Below, piece after piece: positions 1-8,977 of a stretch of 41,127 bases of DNA (the stretch's first letter is position 1; each line of letters starts with the position of its first letter). Source of the DNA: Thomasclavelia saccharogumia DSM 17460 (GTDB lineage Bacteria > Bacillota_I > Bacilli_A > Erysipelotrichales > Coprobacillaceae); the NCBI RefSeq assembly GCF_000686665.1, contig NZ_JMLH01000024.1, positions 1 through 41,127 on the forward strand, written 5' to 3'. Under the pieces are notes generated by a model, which worked only from the letters and a program-made list of their open reading frames with translations, was not told the origin of the DNA and ran no database searches. Position numbers and translations under genes: made by a program.

Positions 1-2207
1 CCTTTAGCTACTGTTGATCCACTTTCTGGATCACTTGTCTTTGTAATCGTTGGATCTTTTACAACGATTACTGGTGTATTAGCTGTACTTGTTTGTTCTA
101 AATCTTTTTGCGTTGTTTTATCAATCGTTACATCATTACCGCTTTCTGGATCAGTATATGTAGCTGTTCCTTCTGATGTTACCGTATTTAAATATCCTTT
201 ATCATCACTTGCTGGCGTACCTTCATTTACTGTTGCTTTAAATGTTACAGTTTTAGTTTCACCTTTTTCAAGTCTGATACTTGCTTCACTAGCTTCTACA
301 AATGTAAAGTAATCAGCATTTTCAAAGACATCATTTAAATCAATATCTAATCCAAGATCTCCAGTATTTTCAAATGTCACTTTGTATTCGATTACTTCAC
401 CAGCTCCAGCTACAAAGCCTTTTAAACCGTCTTTTGGTTCCGTCACACGAACTTTATTCATCGTATAACTTACTTCTGGTGCAATATAATGTGTAACTTC
501 TTCTGTAAATTGTTCTTTTTCATACTCATCTGTATTACCAATTATTTTCTTAGCTTTTAAACTTGCCTGGTTGGTAATTATATTTTCTTCCATATTCACA
601 GGATCATATTCTTTTGTAACAACTGTTGGAATGATAATTGTTAATGTTGTTTTTGCATCGATTTGACCTGTCCAGCTTCCATTCCAATGATTTCCAGTTG
701 TAACTTCACCATTTTGATCAATAATCGTATATGGTTTACTAGTATCATATTTTACTTCTTCAGGTAATTGATCAGTAACAATAATATCTCTTACCTTATC
801 AGAAGTGTTTTCTACTGTTAAAATATAATCTATTTTTTGATCTTTTTTAACATATTCACCAGAATCAGGATTACTTGTTTTAGTAATTGTTACTGGTTTA
901 TAATTTACTATTTTACCATTTTCAGCTCCATCCCCCTCAATAGTAGCATTACCTTTGTCATCAATAGTAATTGTATAAACAGCTTCATTTTCTACATAAC
1001 CTTCAGGTGTTTTTGTTTCCCTCATAGTATAAGTGACATTTTCTCCCAACTTAGGCATACGTAAAGTTGGCAAATTTACAGTTCCCGCATTATCTGATGT
1101 TGCACTACCAATAACCGAATTTCCATCATATACTGTAAATTCCGCACCTGCAATAGAGTCACCGTTTTCATCTACCTTTGTAAAAGCAACATTTTTCCCA
1201 TATGCTACTTCTATACTAGTTTGTCCCCCAACAACACCAACACTTGTTGCTTGACTTCCTTCACCAGTTAAAGGATCAGCAACTGTTGCATTAGTTGACA
1301 TTACTACAATACTTTCATCAATAGGATTTGTTGCAACATTATAGCTATCGCCATAATTTAATAATGCTTGATCCGTAGTCCCCTCAGGAGCAGTGTAATC
1401 ATTTTCATAAGTGTTGATATTTCCATTTCTGAAAAATTCTTTATTAACTTCACTAATTTTTGGAACATCTACTGGTGTATTATTACCTCCTATCGTAGGT
1501 GTTCCCCCAGCCGTAACAGGTTTAATATCAACAGTATATTTAACATTCATTGGTACTTCAAAGTGCCAAGCAGCATTGTTAGAACTAGTCAATTCAGTAC
1601 CATTAGAAGCTATATATTTTACTCCTGGACTATAATGAAGTGTTCCCGAATTATAAGTATATGTATAATTATTTTCTTTCATCAAAGAATGTAAATTTTG
1701 AACATTAATTTTTGTACTTTCAGACAACTCATTTGGTTTAGTTTCATTAAAAATCCATGAACCTGCCTGTTCACCCTCTTCAAAATAAAAAGGTACTGGG
1801 ACATTTATAGATTCAGGAACTTTATTCACAAATGTAAGTGGTTCTAAAGTACGTAATTGCTGAGTTCCCCAGTTAAATGTAAAAGTTGAAGCATGCTCTA
1901 ATTTTATGTTCGAATCATATTCTTTTTTTATCGGATTAGATGGAGTTCCATAGATAAGACCATTTCTAATACTTAAATTAATATCAAGCTCTTCATTATT
2001 TGTAAAAACAACATTCTCTGCATTTGTTAAATCTGTAATAAAAGAATCATCCGCTCCACGAACAGTATTTTCATACAAATCTAAATCAACGTCTATTCCA
2101 CCAAAAGGTCTAGTTTCTGCATAACTTGTTATACCCGACATAGTAAATACTGTTACTATAGCAAGCAGTAATATCAGTATTTTTTTAATGTTTTTTAAAT
2201 TTTTCAT
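1..2207 (-). CDS. Large secreted surface adhesin with SpaA and DUF11 domains (3' end outside window)
   Basis: The open frame has no stop through about 735 residues before the window edge, so the C-terminus and any sorting signal are missing. It opens with a Lys-rich n-region, a hydrophobic core and a likely signal-peptidase site after SYA (residue 30). A head region follows to about residue 330. Next comes a SpaA/prealbumin-like fold (about 334-425, AFTKVDENGD...GAEFTVYD, ending RETKTPEGY). After it are repeated DUF11/isopeptide-type domains, two of which open with ITKTSNPDSG (about 440) and ITKTSDPESG (about 720). SpaA and DUF11 domains are typical of sortase-anchored pilins and adhesins, so a cell-wall adhesin is inferred. 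The start is uncertain: ATG 2207 has only a weak GGGA upstream, and in-frame ATG 2219 has none. The strong AGAAAGGAG lies about 40 nt further upstream. Confidence 0.85.
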   Translation of the reverse strand, partial: MKNLKNIKKILILLLAIVTVFTMSGITSYAETRPFGGIDVDLDLYENTVRGADDSFITDLTNAENVVFTNNEELDINLSIRNGLIYGTPSNPIKKEYDSNIKLEHASTFTFNWGTQQLRTLEPLTFVNKVPESINVPVPFYFEEGEQAGSWIFNETKPNELSESTKINVQNLHSLMKENNYTYTYNSGTLHYSPGVKYIASNGTELTSSNNAAWHFEVPMNVKYTVDIKPVTAGGTPTIGGNNTPVDVPKISEVNKEFFRNGNINTYENDYTAPEGTTDQALLNYGDSYNVATNPIDESIVVMSTNATVADPLTGEGSQATSVGVVGGQTSIEVAYGKNVAFTKVDENGDSIAGAEFTVYDGNSVIGSATSDNAGTVNLPTLRMPKLGENVTYTMRETKTPEGYVENEAVYTITIDDKGNATIEGDGAENGKIVNYKPVTITKTSNPDSGEYVKKDQKIDYILTVENTSDKVRDIIVTDQLPEEVKYDTSKPYTIIDQNGEVTTGNHWNGSWTGQIDAKTTLTIIIPTVVTKEYDPVNMEENIITNQASLKAKKIIGNTDEYEKEQFTEEVTHYIAPEVSYTMNKVRVTEPKDGLKGFVAGAGEVIEYKVTFENTGDLGLDIDLNDVFENADYFTFVEASEASIRLEKGETKTVTFKATVNEGTPASDDKGYLNTVTSEGTATYTDPESGNDVTIDKTTQKDLEQTSTANTPVIVVKDPTITKTSDPESGSTVAK

Positions 2208-2333
2208 CTTTTTTCCCATAATAAATTAGACTATTTAATCTACGTAAAATTTATTAATCTCCTTTCTTTAAAATTTTTATTTGTTACTGGTATATTGATG
2301 TACATATCCTAATATTAAGTAGTACATACTTTA

Positions 2334-2361
2334 ATTATAGCACTCTCATTTCTCAAGTCAA
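2334..2361 (-). promoter_or_regulatory. Sigma-A-type promoter of the adhesin gene
   Basis: On the minus strand there is TTGACT, a 16-bp spacer and TATAAT. This predicts a 5' UTR of about 120 nt before the adhesin start. The rest of the 2208-2470 gap holds that leader and the terminator of the next gene. Confidence 0.7.
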
Positions 2362-2435
2362 ATGTAAAAGATTTCTGTCATTGATAAAATCTTTTAACCT
2401 TAAATATTTAAAATCATTGAATAAACTTAATCAAT

Positions 2436-2461
2436 AAAAAGCTGTAACAAATCGTTACAGC
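2436..2461 (-). terminator. Intrinsic terminator after the dehydrogenase gene
   Basis: On the minus strand an 8-bp stem GCTGTAAC/GTTACAGC with a 5-nt loop is followed by five T. It ends the two-gene unit 5332-2471 and separates it from the adhesin promoter. Confidence 0.85.
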
Positions 2462-2470
2462 CCTCTTTTT

Positions 2471-3859
2471 TTAAAAACTAGTACAAACATTTCTCAATTT
2501 ATTATTTTTATAACCCTCAATATTTAAACAAACCTCTTCAATTACACGATTACGTGTTTCAATCGGTGCCCACGCAATATGTGGTGTCATAAGCAATTTT
2601 GTTGCATCTTTTACTGATAATAAAGGTGATTCATTATCAAAAGGTTCATTTTCAAAAACATCCAAACCAGCTCCAGCAATTTGATAATCCTTTAATGCTT
2701 CGACTAAATCCTTTTCATTTACTATTTTACCTCTTCCCACATTAATGAGATATGCTGAAGTTTTCATTTTTCTAAAAGCTTCTTTATCAAAAAGATTTTG
2801 TGTTTGCGCATTTAATGGAGCATGAATAGAAATAACATCACTAGTTTTTAATAACGTATCAAAATCTACCTGTTGATAACTTTGTTGATTATTCTTTCCG
2901 CTAGTTGAAAAATACTGAACCTTACAATCAAAAGCACTTGCGATACCTGCTACTTTACGACCAATTTCTCCCATTCCAACAATTCCCCATGTTTTCCCTG
3001 CTAATTCATGGAAAGTATGACCTAAATGAGTGAACATTGAACTTGAGGAATAATTTCCAGAATCTATGTAATTATGATAATAATGATTTTTATTATAAAG
3101 GTCTAAAAGTAAAGCAAATGTATGCTGTGCTACTGCATTTGTAGAATAACCTTTTACATTACAAACTACGATTTTAGCCTTATTACAATATTCTAAATCA
3201 ATATTATTTACTCCAGTTGCCGTTACACAAATCAATTTCAACTTTGAAGCATCTTTTAATTGCTCTGCTCCTAAGTAATGTTTATTAGTAATTACAACAC
3301 TAGCATCTTTAATTCTTTCTTTTATTTCTTCTTTTGAACTTTGATCATAAACTGTTACAGCCCCATATTTATTTAATTTAGACAAATCAACATCTTTTCC
3401 TAATGTCTCACTATCCAAAAAAACAATTTTTAAATCTTCTTGAAGAATCTCTATTACATCTTTTAATGTTTTTCCACTTAACATTTTACCTAACAAAATA
3501 GCTTCATTCAAATCTAAGATCTTTGATGGCTTCCAATTACCACTCATCACACCACTATTTATTTTAAAACTAAGAGCTTTATTCAATAAAGCAATTCCTA
3601 ACGCCCGATTAGTCATATCATCCATCTTTTCAATATCAGCCATGATCTTATCTGTAAAATTAGGATCTATTCCAGAACAAGACTTGACACAATCTAAAAA
3701 AGTATCAAACTTATTTATTTCTTCCCTAAAAATATCATTAAACAATAAAGGTAAAACTATATTATAAAGATCCATTGGTACAGAACCATATCCCTTTGTG
3801 AAATTATATAATATTGCACTCCCTAATTTTTCATCTTTCATTCCATCAACTAACTTCAT
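2471..3859 (-). CDS. D-2-hydroxyacid dehydrogenase with an unusual N-terminal domain
   Basis: Residues 143-462 form a complete NAD-dependent D-2-hydroxyacid dehydrogenase. It has the GMGEIG Rossmann motif, the catalytic Arg in NVGRGKIVN, the Glu in LDVFENEP and the His in TPHIAWAP. This is closest in style to glycerate/hydroxypyruvate reductases, which normally are about 315-330 residues. The first 142 residues are extra. Their layout (LGSAILYNFTKGYG, then a hydrophobic IVLPLLF stretch, then RALGIALLNKAL, then ILLGKMLSGKTLKDVIEIL) recalls the middle component (MC) of three-component ABC (ABC-3C) systems. That resemblance is from memory and tentative. The SD AGGAG overlaps the TAG stop of the upstream metallophosphoesterase, so translation is coupled. 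The substrate is unknown. Confidence 0.85.
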   Translation of the reverse strand: MKLVDGMKDEKLGSAILYNFTKGYGSVPMDLYNIVLPLLFNDIFREEINKFDTFLDCVKSCSGIDPNFTDKIMADIEKMDDMTNRALGIALLNKALSFKINSGVMSGNWKPSKILDLNEAILLGKMLSGKTLKDVIEILQEDLKIVFLDSETLGKDVDLSKLNKYGAVTVYDQSSKEEIKERIKDASVVITNKHYLGAEQLKDASKLKLICVTATGVNNIDLEYCNKAKIVVCNVKGYSTNAVAQHTFALLLDLYNKNHYYHNYIDSGNYSSSSMFTHLGHTFHELAGKTWGIVGMGEIGRKVAGIASAFDCKVQYFSTSGKNNQQSYQQVDFDTLLKTSDVISIHAPLNAQTQNLFDKEAFRKMKTSAYLINVGRGKIVNEKDLVEALKDYQIAGAGLDVFENEPFDNESPLLSVKDATKLLMTPHIAWAPIETRNRVIEEVCLNIEGYKNNKLRNVCTSF

Positions 3860-3868
3860 CTTTTTCTC

Positions 3869-5332
3869 CTAAAACATATTCACTATAATTCTTTGTCGAT
3901 CTTGTAAAGTCATATCATCATATATAATAAAGCAATACTTAAATCTTTTATAACGATGATCATATTTCAATACATTATAGCTCAAATAACGACTATCACA
4001 TTCTTTAGCTCCACTACCACATGAAGAACCTGCAGCAATTACATACATCCCATCATGATTCGTAAAAAACGGTAAATGTTTATGACCATGTAAAACATAC
4101 TGAATCTGATGTTTTCGAAGCCATTCAACTAGTTCCTGACTATCAACTAAGGCCTTAGAACTATCCATAATTCTACCAACAAACATCTTTTCCCGCCATC
4201 TCTGTTTCAAAAATTCATCTCTTGTAATCGGAAATAAATGATGATGTAACATTGCTACTAATGTATAGTTTTTTAAATTAGGAATATTTTCTAATTCTTC
4301 ATCAATATTAGCTAACTGCTCCTGTCCCACTTTACCCCGAGCTAGATTCCCTTCAACTGTAGAGTCGATTTTAATTAAAATAATTTTTTCTTCTTCAAAT
4401 ACTTTAATACTTTCATTCAATAAAAAAGCAATCACTTTACTCTTTTGTTTCTTAAAAATATTAAAACCATTTACAATAACATCATGATTACCTAAAATAA
4501 ATGAAACATCGCCCCCATACCTATTTTTTAATAGCTTCATAAACCCCGCTGCTTCGTACATATTCTTTCGATTTGGTGAATTCATTAAATCACCAGTAAT
4601 TAAAAACTTTAACTGATAATATGAACGTAATTGTTTACAAGTATCATCTAAACTTTCCTCTAAAGCCAAACGACCCTGATTTTTCTTTTTGTTACCTAAA
4701 TGCAAATCACTCAACTGAACAAAATAACTATCATAAGGACTTAAATATTTACTTGAAAAGATCGTCCCATGTTCTATTTTGAACATTGCATCCTCAATAT
4801 CTTTGACCGTATATACCGGTACAAAAGCCCAATCATCACCTTTAAAAATTAATAAACCCGGCCAGCGATCAATTTGATATAAAGCATTAACAAAATGCTT
4901 ATACGGACCATAAAATGATAGATCATTCTTTTTTAATAAACTATGGCAATTTAATACACTTACTTTATCACTGCTTAAATCTTCAACCAGCTGAGTCGAA
5001 GTTAAATAAATATTGATTGACTCATCATAATTAAAACTAGATAATGCTACAATTTGATATTTATCCCTTTCCACTTTTATATAATCAATTAACTCCTGAT
5101 AATGCTTAGGGTCAAATTTATCAATTATCTGTTCTACTCTCTTAGCTTTAATAATTGCCATAAATGTATCATAACCAATATTTTCGATTGCATTTATGTT
5201 AATATTACGTTTATACATCCACTTTCTAAACTGACATAAGCCACGATATCCATCAAGAATGCGACTAAAATAAGTTACACTATTATCATAAATCAAATTC
5301 AAATAACAGTTGATCAAATCATACTCATTCAT
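3869..5332 (-). CDS. Calcineurin-like metallophosphoesterase with unknown N-terminal domain
   Basis: The C-terminal half (about 203-487) holds the complete metal-binding set of calcineurin-type phosphoesterases: SDLHLG (D209, H211), TGDLMNSP, GNHDV, MLHHHLFP and HGHKHLPFF. It should therefore be a dinuclear-metal phosphohydrolase. The substrate (phosphodiester, nucleotide or nucleic acid) cannot be read from sequence. Residues 1-200 match no family I recognise. No signal peptide or membrane segment is seen, so it is probably cytoplasmic. The start has a good SD (AGGAGG, 8 nt before ATG). Its stop codon TAG lies inside the SD of the dehydrogenase gene that follows, and the pair ends at a terminator, so they form a bicistronic unit. 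No partner ATPase or nuclease is adjacent. Confidence 0.85.
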   Translation of the reverse strand: MNEYDLINCYLNLIYDNSVTYFSRILDGYRGLCQFRKWMYKRNININAIENIGYDTFMAIIKAKRVEQIIDKFDPKHYQELIDYIKVERDKYQIVALSSFNYDESINIYLTSTQLVEDLSSDKVSVLNCHSLLKKNDLSFYGPYKHFVNALYQIDRWPGLLIFKGDDWAFVPVYTVKDIEDAMFKIEHGTIFSSKYLSPYDSYFVQLSDLHLGNKKKNQGRLALEESLDDTCKQLRSYYQLKFLITGDLMNSPNRKNMYEAAGFMKLLKNRYGGDVSFILGNHDVIVNGFNIFKKQKSKVIAFLLNESIKVFEEEKIILIKIDSTVEGNLARGKVGQEQLANIDEELENIPNLKNYTLVAMLHHHLFPITRDEFLKQRWREKMFVGRIMDSSKALVDSQELVEWLRKHQIQYVLHGHKHLPFFTNHDGMYVIAAGSSCGSGAKECDSRYLSYNVLKYDHRYKRFKYCFIIYDDMTLQDRQRIIVNMF

Positions 5333-5409
5333 TTTATCGCCTCCTATTTTATATTATACCGCAATCAAGTAAAGAATAAATAATTAAAATATATTAATTC
5401 AACGATTTT

Positions 5410-5435
5410 AAAAAGCCTATAAAAATAGGCTTTTT
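5410..5435 (-). terminator. Intrinsic terminator of asnS
   Basis: Inverted repeat AAAAAGCCTAT/ATAGGCTTTTT with a 4-nt loop. The descending arm supplies the T tract and overlaps the asnS stop codon. It could also act on the other strand. Confidence 0.85.
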
Positions 5436-6819
5436 AGAATTTCAAATTTCTCGGTGTTCTTGGGAATGGTTCAACATCACGAATATTTTGCATACCAGTT
5501 AAATACATTAAGAAACGATCAAATCCTAAACCAAATCCAGCATGTTTACAACCACCAAAACGACGGAGATCCATATACCACTGTAACCCTTCTTTACTCA
5601 TTTTCTTCTCGTCCATAATTTTCTCTAAAACATCATATCTTTCTTCACGCTGACTACCCCCAACTAATTCGCCAATTCCTGGAACTAACAAATCGCAAGC
5701 TGCAACAGTCTTATTGTCATCATTTAAACGCATATAAAACGCTTTGATCTCTTTTGGATAATCAGTTAAAAATACCGGTCCTTTAACAACCTGCTCACAA
5801 ATATAACGTTCATGTTCACTGTTTAAATCCATTCCCCAAGATACTTTGTTCTTAAATTTAACATCTGCTTTTTCTAATATTTCAATTGCCTCTGTATATG
5901 TCATTCGTTTAAATTCACTATCTCTTACTTTAGTAATTCGATTAATACAATCTTTATCGATCATCGATGCAAAAAAGTTCATTTCCTCAGGTGCATTATC
6001 TAAAACATAATCAATACAATATTTAACCATATCCTCAATAAGATCCATATCATCTTCAAGATCTGCAAAAGCTATTTCTGGTTCAATCATCCAGAACTCA
6101 CTAGCATGTCTAGAAGTATTCGAATTTTCTGCTCTAAACGCTGGTCCAAATGTATACACATCTCTAAAAGCCATCGCAAATGCTTCAACATGTAACTGTC
6201 CAGTAACTGTTAAGAAAGCTTCTTTTTCAAAGAAATCTTCTTTGAAATTTGTATCATCAATCGTTGTTGCTCTAAACATTTCTCCAGCACCTTCACCATC
6301 ATTACTAGTAATGATTGGCGTATGAACATAAACAAATCCTTGTGATTGGAAAAATTCATGAATCGCCATTGATAATACACTACGTAATCTAAAAATTGCG
6401 TAAAATGAATTAGCTCTTGGTCTTAAATGAGGAATTTCGCGCATATATTCAAATGAATGCCGTTTCTTTTGTAAAGGAAAATCTTCATCACAGCGACCTT
6501 CAATTTCAATTTCTGTTGCCTCAACTTCAAATGGCTGTTTTCCCTCTGGCGTCAATTTCAATTTACCAACTACTCTAATAGCACTTCCTGTTGATAACTT
6601 ATCAATTTCAGCATAATTTTCAATTCCTTGTTCAGTGTAAACAATTTGTAAGTTTTTAAAATACGTTCCATCGTTAAGTGCAATAAACCCTAATTTACCA
6701 CTATTACGATTAGTTCGAACCCATCCCTCAAGTTCAACATACTCATAACCCTCTAAATCCATTACCTGGTTACTTAAAAACATTTCATATAGTTCTCTAA
6801 CCGTTATAAATTCAAACAT
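5434..6819 (-). CDS. asnS: Asparaginyl-tRNA synthetase
   Basis: This cytoplasmic class IIb aminoacyl-tRNA synthetase charges tRNA-Asn with asparagine. Residues about 15-110 are the OB-fold anticodon-binding domain ([20 protein letters not shown]). The catalytic domain shows class II motif 2 ([21 protein letters not shown], written here only in part) and motif 3 ([15 protein letters not shown]). The 461-residue length is usual for bacterial AsnRS, and the ending [11 protein letters not shown] is typical. The SD AGGAGG precedes ATG by 7 nt. A promoter lies in the 55-bp gap after rex, so it need not depend on the tsa-rex operon. No T-box leader fits in that gap. Confidence 0.97.
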   Translation of the reverse strand: MFEFITVRELYEMFLSNQVMDLEGYEYVELEGWVRTNRNSGKLGFIALNDGTYFKNLQIVYTEQGIENYAEIDKLSTGSAIRVVGKLKLTPEGKQPFEVEATEIEIEGRCDEDFPLQKKRHSFEYMREIPHLRPRANSFYAIFRLRSVLSMAIHEFFQSQGFVYVHTPIITSNDGEGAGEMFRATTIDDTNFKEDFFEKEAFLTVTGQLHVEAFAMAFRDVYTFGPAFRAENSNTSRHASEFWMIEPEIAFADLEDDMDLIEDMVKYCIDYVLDNAPEEMNFFASMIDKDCINRITKVRDSEFKRMTYTEAIEILEKADVKFKNKVSWGMDLNSEHERYICEQVVKGPVFLTDYPKEIKAFYMRLNDDNKTVAACDLLVPGIGELVGGSQREERYDVLEKIMDEKKMSKEGLQWYMDLRRFGGCKHAGFGLGFDRFLMYLTGMQNIRDVEPFPRTPRNLKF

Positions 6820-6841
6820 ATTAATCCTCCTAGTTTTACAT

Positions 6842-6871
6842 ATTATATACTTTATTCACGCGACTATTCAA
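6842..6871 (-). promoter_or_regulatory. Promoter of asnS
   Basis: On the minus strand TTGAAT, an 18-bp spacer and TATAAT sit between the rex stop and the asnS SD, giving a short leader of about 20 nt. Confidence 0.6.
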
Positions 6872-6874
6872 GTA

Positions 6875-7504
6875 TTATTGCTGATTTGAATCCATCTTAA
6901 TTACTAACTCTTGAATCGCGACGACTACATCGACCTGCTGTACTTCAACCCCTGGTCTAACCGTAAAATGGGTATGGGTAAAATCGACGATTCCTTTTAT
7001 TCCTAAATCCATTAAACGATCAACTGTTGCCTGAACATTTTCTGAAATAGCTAGAATTGCAATCTTACAATCCCTAGGAAATGTTTTTTCTAAATCATCG
7101 ATATTATATAATTTGACCCCAAAACGTTCTCCCTCTTTATTTTTATCCTGATCGTAACCACAGACAATTTTCCCGACTGTATATTGCCAGCGATTATATT
7201 TTAAGATTGCACTGCCTAAATTTCCAACTCCGATCAAAATAATCGACTCATCTAGACCTAAACCAAGCACTTCACTTAAACCATCGATCAAGTGTTTAAC
7301 GTCATAACCTTTACCCCGTTGTCCAAAATTATCTGTTTTTGACAAATAAGTAAAATCCCGACGAATCGTGGTATCCTGGATTCCGGTTAATTCTGATAAT
7401 TCACTAGATAAACAGTTTTCTTTTCCTTCATGCTGCATCTTTCTTAATGCTTTTAAATAAACCGGATAACGCGACATCGTCGCATTAGAGATTTTTTTAT
7501 CCAT
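6875..7504 (-). CDS. rex: Redox-sensing transcriptional repressor Rex
   Basis: Rex senses the NADH/NAD+ ratio and represses fermentative genes when NADH is low. The protein has an N-terminal winged helix (about 15-75, with CLSSELSELTGIQDTTIRRD as recognition region) and a C-terminal Rossmann domain with GVGNLG and a swapped C-terminal helix. I chose ATG 7504 (MDKKISNATMSRY) because GAGG lies 9 nt upstream and Rex proteins normally begin this close to the first helix. A longer frame back to 7537 would overlap tsaD by 41 nt. With this start the ATG overlaps the tsaD stop by 8 nt, which implies coupling. ackA and the ferredoxin genes nearby are plausible targets, but I did not locate a clear Rex operator. 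Confidence 0.93.
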   Translation of the reverse strand: MDKKISNATMSRYPVYLKALRKMQHEGKENCLSSELSELTGIQDTTIRRDFTYLSKTDNFGQRGKGYDVKHLIDGLSEVLGLGLDESIILIGVGNLGSAILKYNRWQYTVGKIVCGYDQDKNKEGERFGVKLYNIDDLEKTFPRDCKIAILAISENVQATVDRLMDLGIKGIVDFTHTHFTVRPGVEVQQVDVVVAIQELVIKMDSNQQ

Positions 7505-8531
7505 TTCGATCAACCTCACTAACCGATTCATTTTCAAGATCCAAATTAGGTTTTATCCCTAAAGATAAATCACTAAACATTTTTAAATCATACATTTCTT
7601 TAGCCGCTAAAGCAATCATCATCGCATTATCGGTACAACAGCTCATTGGCGGTAATAATAATTCAACCCCATCTAAATCTTTAACAGCTGTTTCCATAGC
7701 TTTTCTTAATCCCCGATTAGCACTGACACCACCAGCCAGCATTACTTGTTTTATCTCATAAGTTTTAGCGGCTCTAATTGTTTTATCGACCAAAACTGCA
7801 ATCACGACTTCTTGAAAAGAAGCAGCTAAATCATTTTTATTTATTATTTCACCACGCTGCTTAGCTTTATGATTTAAATTAATTACTGCTGATTTTAACC
7901 CGCTAAAACTAAAATTATAACTATCATCATCTAAAGGAACAGGCAAATCATAAGTATGTTTACCAGCACTTGCCATTTTATCGATCACCGGCCCACCAGG
8001 ATATGGTAAGTTTAATACCCGCCCTACTTTATCATAAGCCTCGCCAACAGCATCATCTAAAGTTGTCCCAATTACTTCAAATTCAAATGGTGCTTTCAAC
8101 AAAACCAGTTCACTATGGCCACCGCTTACAACTAAGCATAAACTTGGATAAATCATATCTTGATTATAATTATTAGCGTATATATGTCCAGCAATATGAT
8201 GAACTCCGATCAATGGTTTATGATATGCCATGGCTATCGTCTTAGCCGCCTGCAAACCAATATGCAGTGATCCAACCAGCCCCGGTCCTTTAGTAACCGC
8301 TATGGCATCAATTTCATCAATCGTGATATTGGCCTTTTTTAAAGTTTCTTTTAATACTAGACTTACACACTCTACATGTTTTCTACTGGCAATTTCTGGA
8401 ACAACGCCTCCATATAAAGCATGAACATCAATTTGTGAAGCTACAACACTCGATAAAAATTCCCGCTTATCTTTTAATATTGCCATTGCCATTTCATCAC
8501 AACTTGATTCGATTGCTAAAATCAGTGACAT
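7497..8531 (-). CDS. tsaD: tRNA threonylcarbamoyladenosine transferase TsaD
   Basis: This is the catalytic subunit of the bacterial t6A complex. It transfers the threonylcarbamoyl group to A37 of ANN-decoding tRNAs. Seen in the sequence are the ASKH-fold start ILAIESSCDEMAMAIL, the metal-binding HHIAGHIYAN, VSGGHSELVLL, and the ATP-site segments DDAVGEAYDKVGR and LAGGVSANRGLR. The length of 344 is usual. The partners tsaB and tsaE lie just upstream in the same operon. The gap to rimI is only 2 nt and the stop overlaps the rex start. Confidence 0.97.
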   Translation of the reverse strand: MSLILAIESSCDEMAMAILKDKREFLSSVVASQIDVHALYGGVVPEIASRKHVECVSLVLKETLKKANITIDEIDAIAVTKGPGLVGSLHIGLQAAKTIAMAYHKPLIGVHHIAGHIYANNYNQDMIYPSLCLVVSGGHSELVLLKAPFEFEVIGTTLDDAVGEAYDKVGRVLNLPYPGGPVIDKMASAGKHTYDLPVPLDDDSYNFSFSGLKSAVINLNHKAKQRGEIINKNDLAASFQEVVIAVLVDKTIRAAKTYEIKQVMLAGGVSANRGLRKAMETAVKDLDGVELLLPPMSCCTDNAMMIALAAKEMYDLKMFSDLSLGIKPNLDLENESVSEVDRNG

Positions 8532-8533
8532 CT

Positions 8534-8977
8534 TTATACCTCCATTTCTTTTATCATTAAATATGCATCTTCATGATTATCCTGATAATAGTTCTTTCTA
8601 ATTGCCACGATCTTGAAACCACATTTTTCATACAGCTTGATTGCTTTTTGGTTTGATATCCTAACTTCTAAATTAATATTAGCATATCCCATCGTTTTCG
8701 TGATTTCTTCACATTTATCCATTAATTTTTTGGCATAACCACTACCTTGATATGCTTTCTTTATCCCTAAAGTCGTTATTTGCGTCTGATCACCTAATAA
8801 CCACATCCCAATATATCCAATTATTTCTAACTCATCTTCTAAAACTAGAATCGTTGAAAACGCATTTTTTTCCAATTCATAATAAAACGCTTCTTTATCC
8901 CAAGGGGAACTAAACAGTTCCTGCTCTAAAGCAACGATTTTATCAATATCTAAAAGATCCATCCGTCTAATCAGCAT
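8534..8977 (-). CDS. rimI: Ribosomal-protein-alanine N-acetyltransferase RimI
   Basis: This is a GNAT-family acetyltransferase of 147 residues. It starts MLIRRMDLLDIDKIVALE and has the acetyl-CoA loop region YQGSGYAKKLMDKCEE and the C-terminal EVRISNQKAIKLYEKCGF characteristic of RimI. The family acetylates the N-terminal alanine of ribosomal protein S18. Its position between tsaB and tsaD is the classic arrangement. It overlaps tsaB by 7 nt. Confidence 0.92.
   Translation of the reverse strand: MLIRRMDLLDIDKIVALEQELFSSPWDKEAFYYELEKNAFSTILVLEDELEIIGYIGMWLLGDQTQITTLGIKKAYQGSGYAKKLMDKCEEITKTMGYANINLEVRISNQKAIKLYEKCGFKIVAIRKNYYQDNHEDAYLMIKEMEV

Noticed and set aside
837-1694. Several plus-strand frames of 70-108 codons
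   Set aside because: They mirror the adhesin gene on the minus strand, which has a continuous frame with signal peptide and known domains.
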